Shown: piece by piece, positions 23,644 through 25,000 of the stretch
How positions within the stretch are numbered: the stretch's first letter is position 1
Layout: every line of letters starts with the position of its first letter
Assembly (NCBI RefSeq): GCF_000003605.2
Contig: NW_003155751.1
Location: 131,123-156,122 of the forward strand
Direction: 5' to 3'
DNA from: Saccoglossus kowalevskii
Lineage: Eukaryota > Hemichordata > Enteropneusta > Harrimaniidae
DNA length: 25,000 nt
Notes under the pieces: generated by a model
What the model was told of the DNA's origin: nothing
The model's input: the letters and a program-made list of their open reading frames with translations, nothing else
The model's database searches: none
Program-made: the position numbers and the translations under genes

Positions 23644-25000
23644 ATGAACCTAAATAATTCAAGCCTTGTCGGCAACGACACATCAGGACTGCCCGACTTG
23701 CATCTGCCACCACATAATCCAGTAGCGCTTATTTTTATATGTGTTGGAGCAGCAGCGGGTATTGTGTTTACAGCCGGTGGCAATGTATTAGTATTAGAAT
23801 CATTTCGGATAGAAAGACGACTTCATAAGCCTAGCAACTACTTCCTTTTCAGCCTCGCCTGCGCTGATCTCATGATAGGTCTTGTTTCAATGCCTCTGTA
23901 TTCGGTCTATGTGACAGTTGGATATTGGCCTCTCGGAAACCTCGTGTGTGATTTATGGTTAGCACTGGACTATGCTTGTTGTACTGTGTCCGTGATGAAC
24001 CTTCTTCTCATCAGTTCAGACAGACTGTGGTCCGTCAGTAGACCTGCATCGTACAGGAATAAGATGACTCTGAGGCGGGCCACTCTAATGATAATACCAA
24101 CGTGGATCATACCATTTGTTGGGTTTTTTACCGCAGTCATTGGGTGGCCGTATTTCTCTGGCATTACACGTCCAGCCGAAATATGCCAAGTTCCATATAT
24201 GGATGATGCCATATTCATGACTGTGTCTACTGTCGTAGTATACTGGCTTCCTTTATTAGTGCTTATTCTCATATATCTACAAATATTTCGAATCATCCAA
24301 CAATTGGCAGCGAGGAAACGAAGTGCAAAGTCTAAGCAGCAGTCATGCATCGTAAGAGTAGACAACCTGAAACCGCATCCAGCAAGCTCCTCGTCTTCGG
24401 GTGTAAAGGCATCAAACAGTAGTTCTTACGACATGGCAGAAGATCGACCGCATAGATCGGACAGCGCATCATGCTCATCAAAAACCAAGTTCCTCTCCCC
24501 TTCAAATACAAGCAATGACCTGTCGATGCGCAAGGGACTTACGGAAGCAGAAAGCTTTGAAATGGAACCGAGTGAGGACACATCTTCGTCGGGAAGAAGA
24601 ACAAATCTTGAGCCATCGACACATATGGCGTATGAGACATCGACACAAATTGCGTACAACGAAAATCACAATGAGATGGATAAAGAACAGCACAGACTTA
24701 CTGATTCCAATTCCAAACGGGGCAGGAAATATCGCTGGACAAACCGGCACAAGTCAAGTAAATCGCGGCAAGACAAGACGGAGCGTGCTGACAAAAAAGC
24801 CATGAAAACATTAACTCTAATCCTTGGTGCTTTCTTTGTCACATGGAGTCCTTATAGCACATTTTTTATCATTATGGGATGGTGTGCGAAATGCATCGAC
24901 CCCGGATTATATTCATTCAGCTATTGGCTATGCTATATGAACAGTACACTCAACCCTTTGTGTTATGCGTTTGCTAATGAACTATTCAGAGTTACATTCA
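23644..25000 (+). CDS. Muscarinic-like class A aminergic GPCR, partial (3' end outside window)
   Basis: Seven-transmembrane receptor for a small amine-type ligand, acting at the plasma membrane through G proteins. The open frame gives 452 residues with no stop before the window ends. Visible landmarks: N-terminal N-glycosylation sequons at N4, N5 and N11; TM1 about 28-52 with N47 (1.50); TM2 about 63-87 with D75 (2.50) in SLACAD; C102 (3.25) probably pairing with C181 in loop 2; amine-binding D109 (3.32) and Y110; D126-R127-L128 instead of DRY; W154 (4.50); P203 (5.50); a long Ser-rich, basic third intracellular loop about 216-383; KKAMKTL at 384-390 leading into TM6 with W401, P403, Y404; a CAKC pair (414, 417) in loop 3; TM7 with Y427, Y431 and NPLCY 437-441; start of helix 8. 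WLALDY, SVMNLL and YWLCYMNSTLNP closely resemble muscarinic receptors, while DYACCT and the S-R-P-A-S-Y stretch in loop 2 also recall histamine H3/H4. The start was chosen as the first ATG of the exon, with A at -3; the frame is open back to the acceptor, so an upstream coding exon is not excluded. Family assignment is firm at the aminergic level; the ligand (acetylcholine, histamine or other) is uncertain. Confidence 0.93.
   Translation, partial: MNLNNSSLVGNDTSGLPDLHLPPHNPVALIFICVGAAAGIVFTAGGNVLVLESFRIERRLHKPSNYFLFSLACADLMIGLVSMPLYSVYVTVGYWPLGNLVCDLWLALDYACCTVSVMNLLLISSDRLWSVSRPASYRNKMTLRRATLMIIPTWIIPFVGFFTAVIGWPYFSGITRPAEICQVPYMDDAIFMTVSTVVVYWLPLLVLILIYLQIFRIIQQLAARKRSAKSKQQSCIVRVDNLKPHPASSSSSGVKASNSSSYDMAEDRPHRSDSASCSSKTKFLSPSNTSNDLSMRKGLTEAESFEMEPSEDTSSSGRRTNLEPSTHMAYETSTQIAYNENHNEMDKEQHRLTDSNSKRGRKYRWTNRHKSSKSRQDKTERADKKAMKTLTLILGAFFVTWSPYSTFFIIMGWCAKCIDPGLYSFSYWLCYMNSTLNPLCYAFANELFRVTF

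Noticed and set aside
23970-24365. 131-codon open frame on the minus strand inside the receptor exon
   Set aside because: It is the antisense shadow of the receptor, whose plus-strand translation matches an aminergic GPCR end to end.
24426-24805. Further open frames on both strands across the third intracellular loop
   Set aside because: They overlap the receptor in other frames; their composition is that of shifted low-complexity Ser/Arg coding sequence.

Overview
This window looks like non-coding DNA plus one gene from an invertebrate animal. The evidence is AT-rich, stop-dense sequence with no operon-like gene packing, several tandem repeats, a probable miniature inverted-repeat transposon, and one receptor coding exon placed directly after a eukaryotic 3' splice site. 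The receptor combines features of muscarinic acetylcholine and histamine H3-type receptors. The style of the small foldback element would suit a marine lophotrochozoan or an invertebrate deuterostome. I cannot name the species, and the phylum is inference.

Layout. Positions 1-23633 (about 94% of the window) hold no protein-coding gene that I can support. Within this stretch are: a 13-unit, about 46-bp minisatellite (637-1247); a degenerate 25-31-bp repeat (2724-2860); a CpG-dense patch (4990-5225); a 40-46-bp repeat cluster (5959-6166); a pure AAATA pentanucleotide run (16587-16665); an (AT)9 run (17246-17263); several short hairpins; and a 213-bp foldback element with TACTGTA ends (18326-18538). 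Two very short segments with good-looking splice signals on both sides (11013-11033 and 13289-13320) could be untranslated exons of the downstream gene, but the support is weak.

The 1.3 kb before the receptor exon looks regulatory. It has five CACGTG E-boxes (22387-23132), two exact ATTTGCAT octamers, a TATATAAA box at 23372-23379, and a 63-nt imperfect hairpin (22293-22355). The coding exon starts at 23634, just after a long pyrimidine tract ending in CAG, and its ATG is at 23644. It runs to the end of the window without a stop: 452 codons covering all seven transmembrane helices and the start of helix 8. The cytoplasmic tail lies outside the window. One continuous exon carrying all seven helices and a long third intracellular loop, preceded by a 5' intron, is the usual arrangement of muscarinic receptor genes.

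The receptor is the only gene. The main point of interest is its mixed ligand pocket (muscarinic tyrosine cage, H3-like Cys-Thr in helix 3, neither the muscarinic Asn in helix 6 nor the histamine-receptor Glu in helix 5) and its DRL in place of DRY. I saw no evidence for a wholly new multi-gene system in this window.
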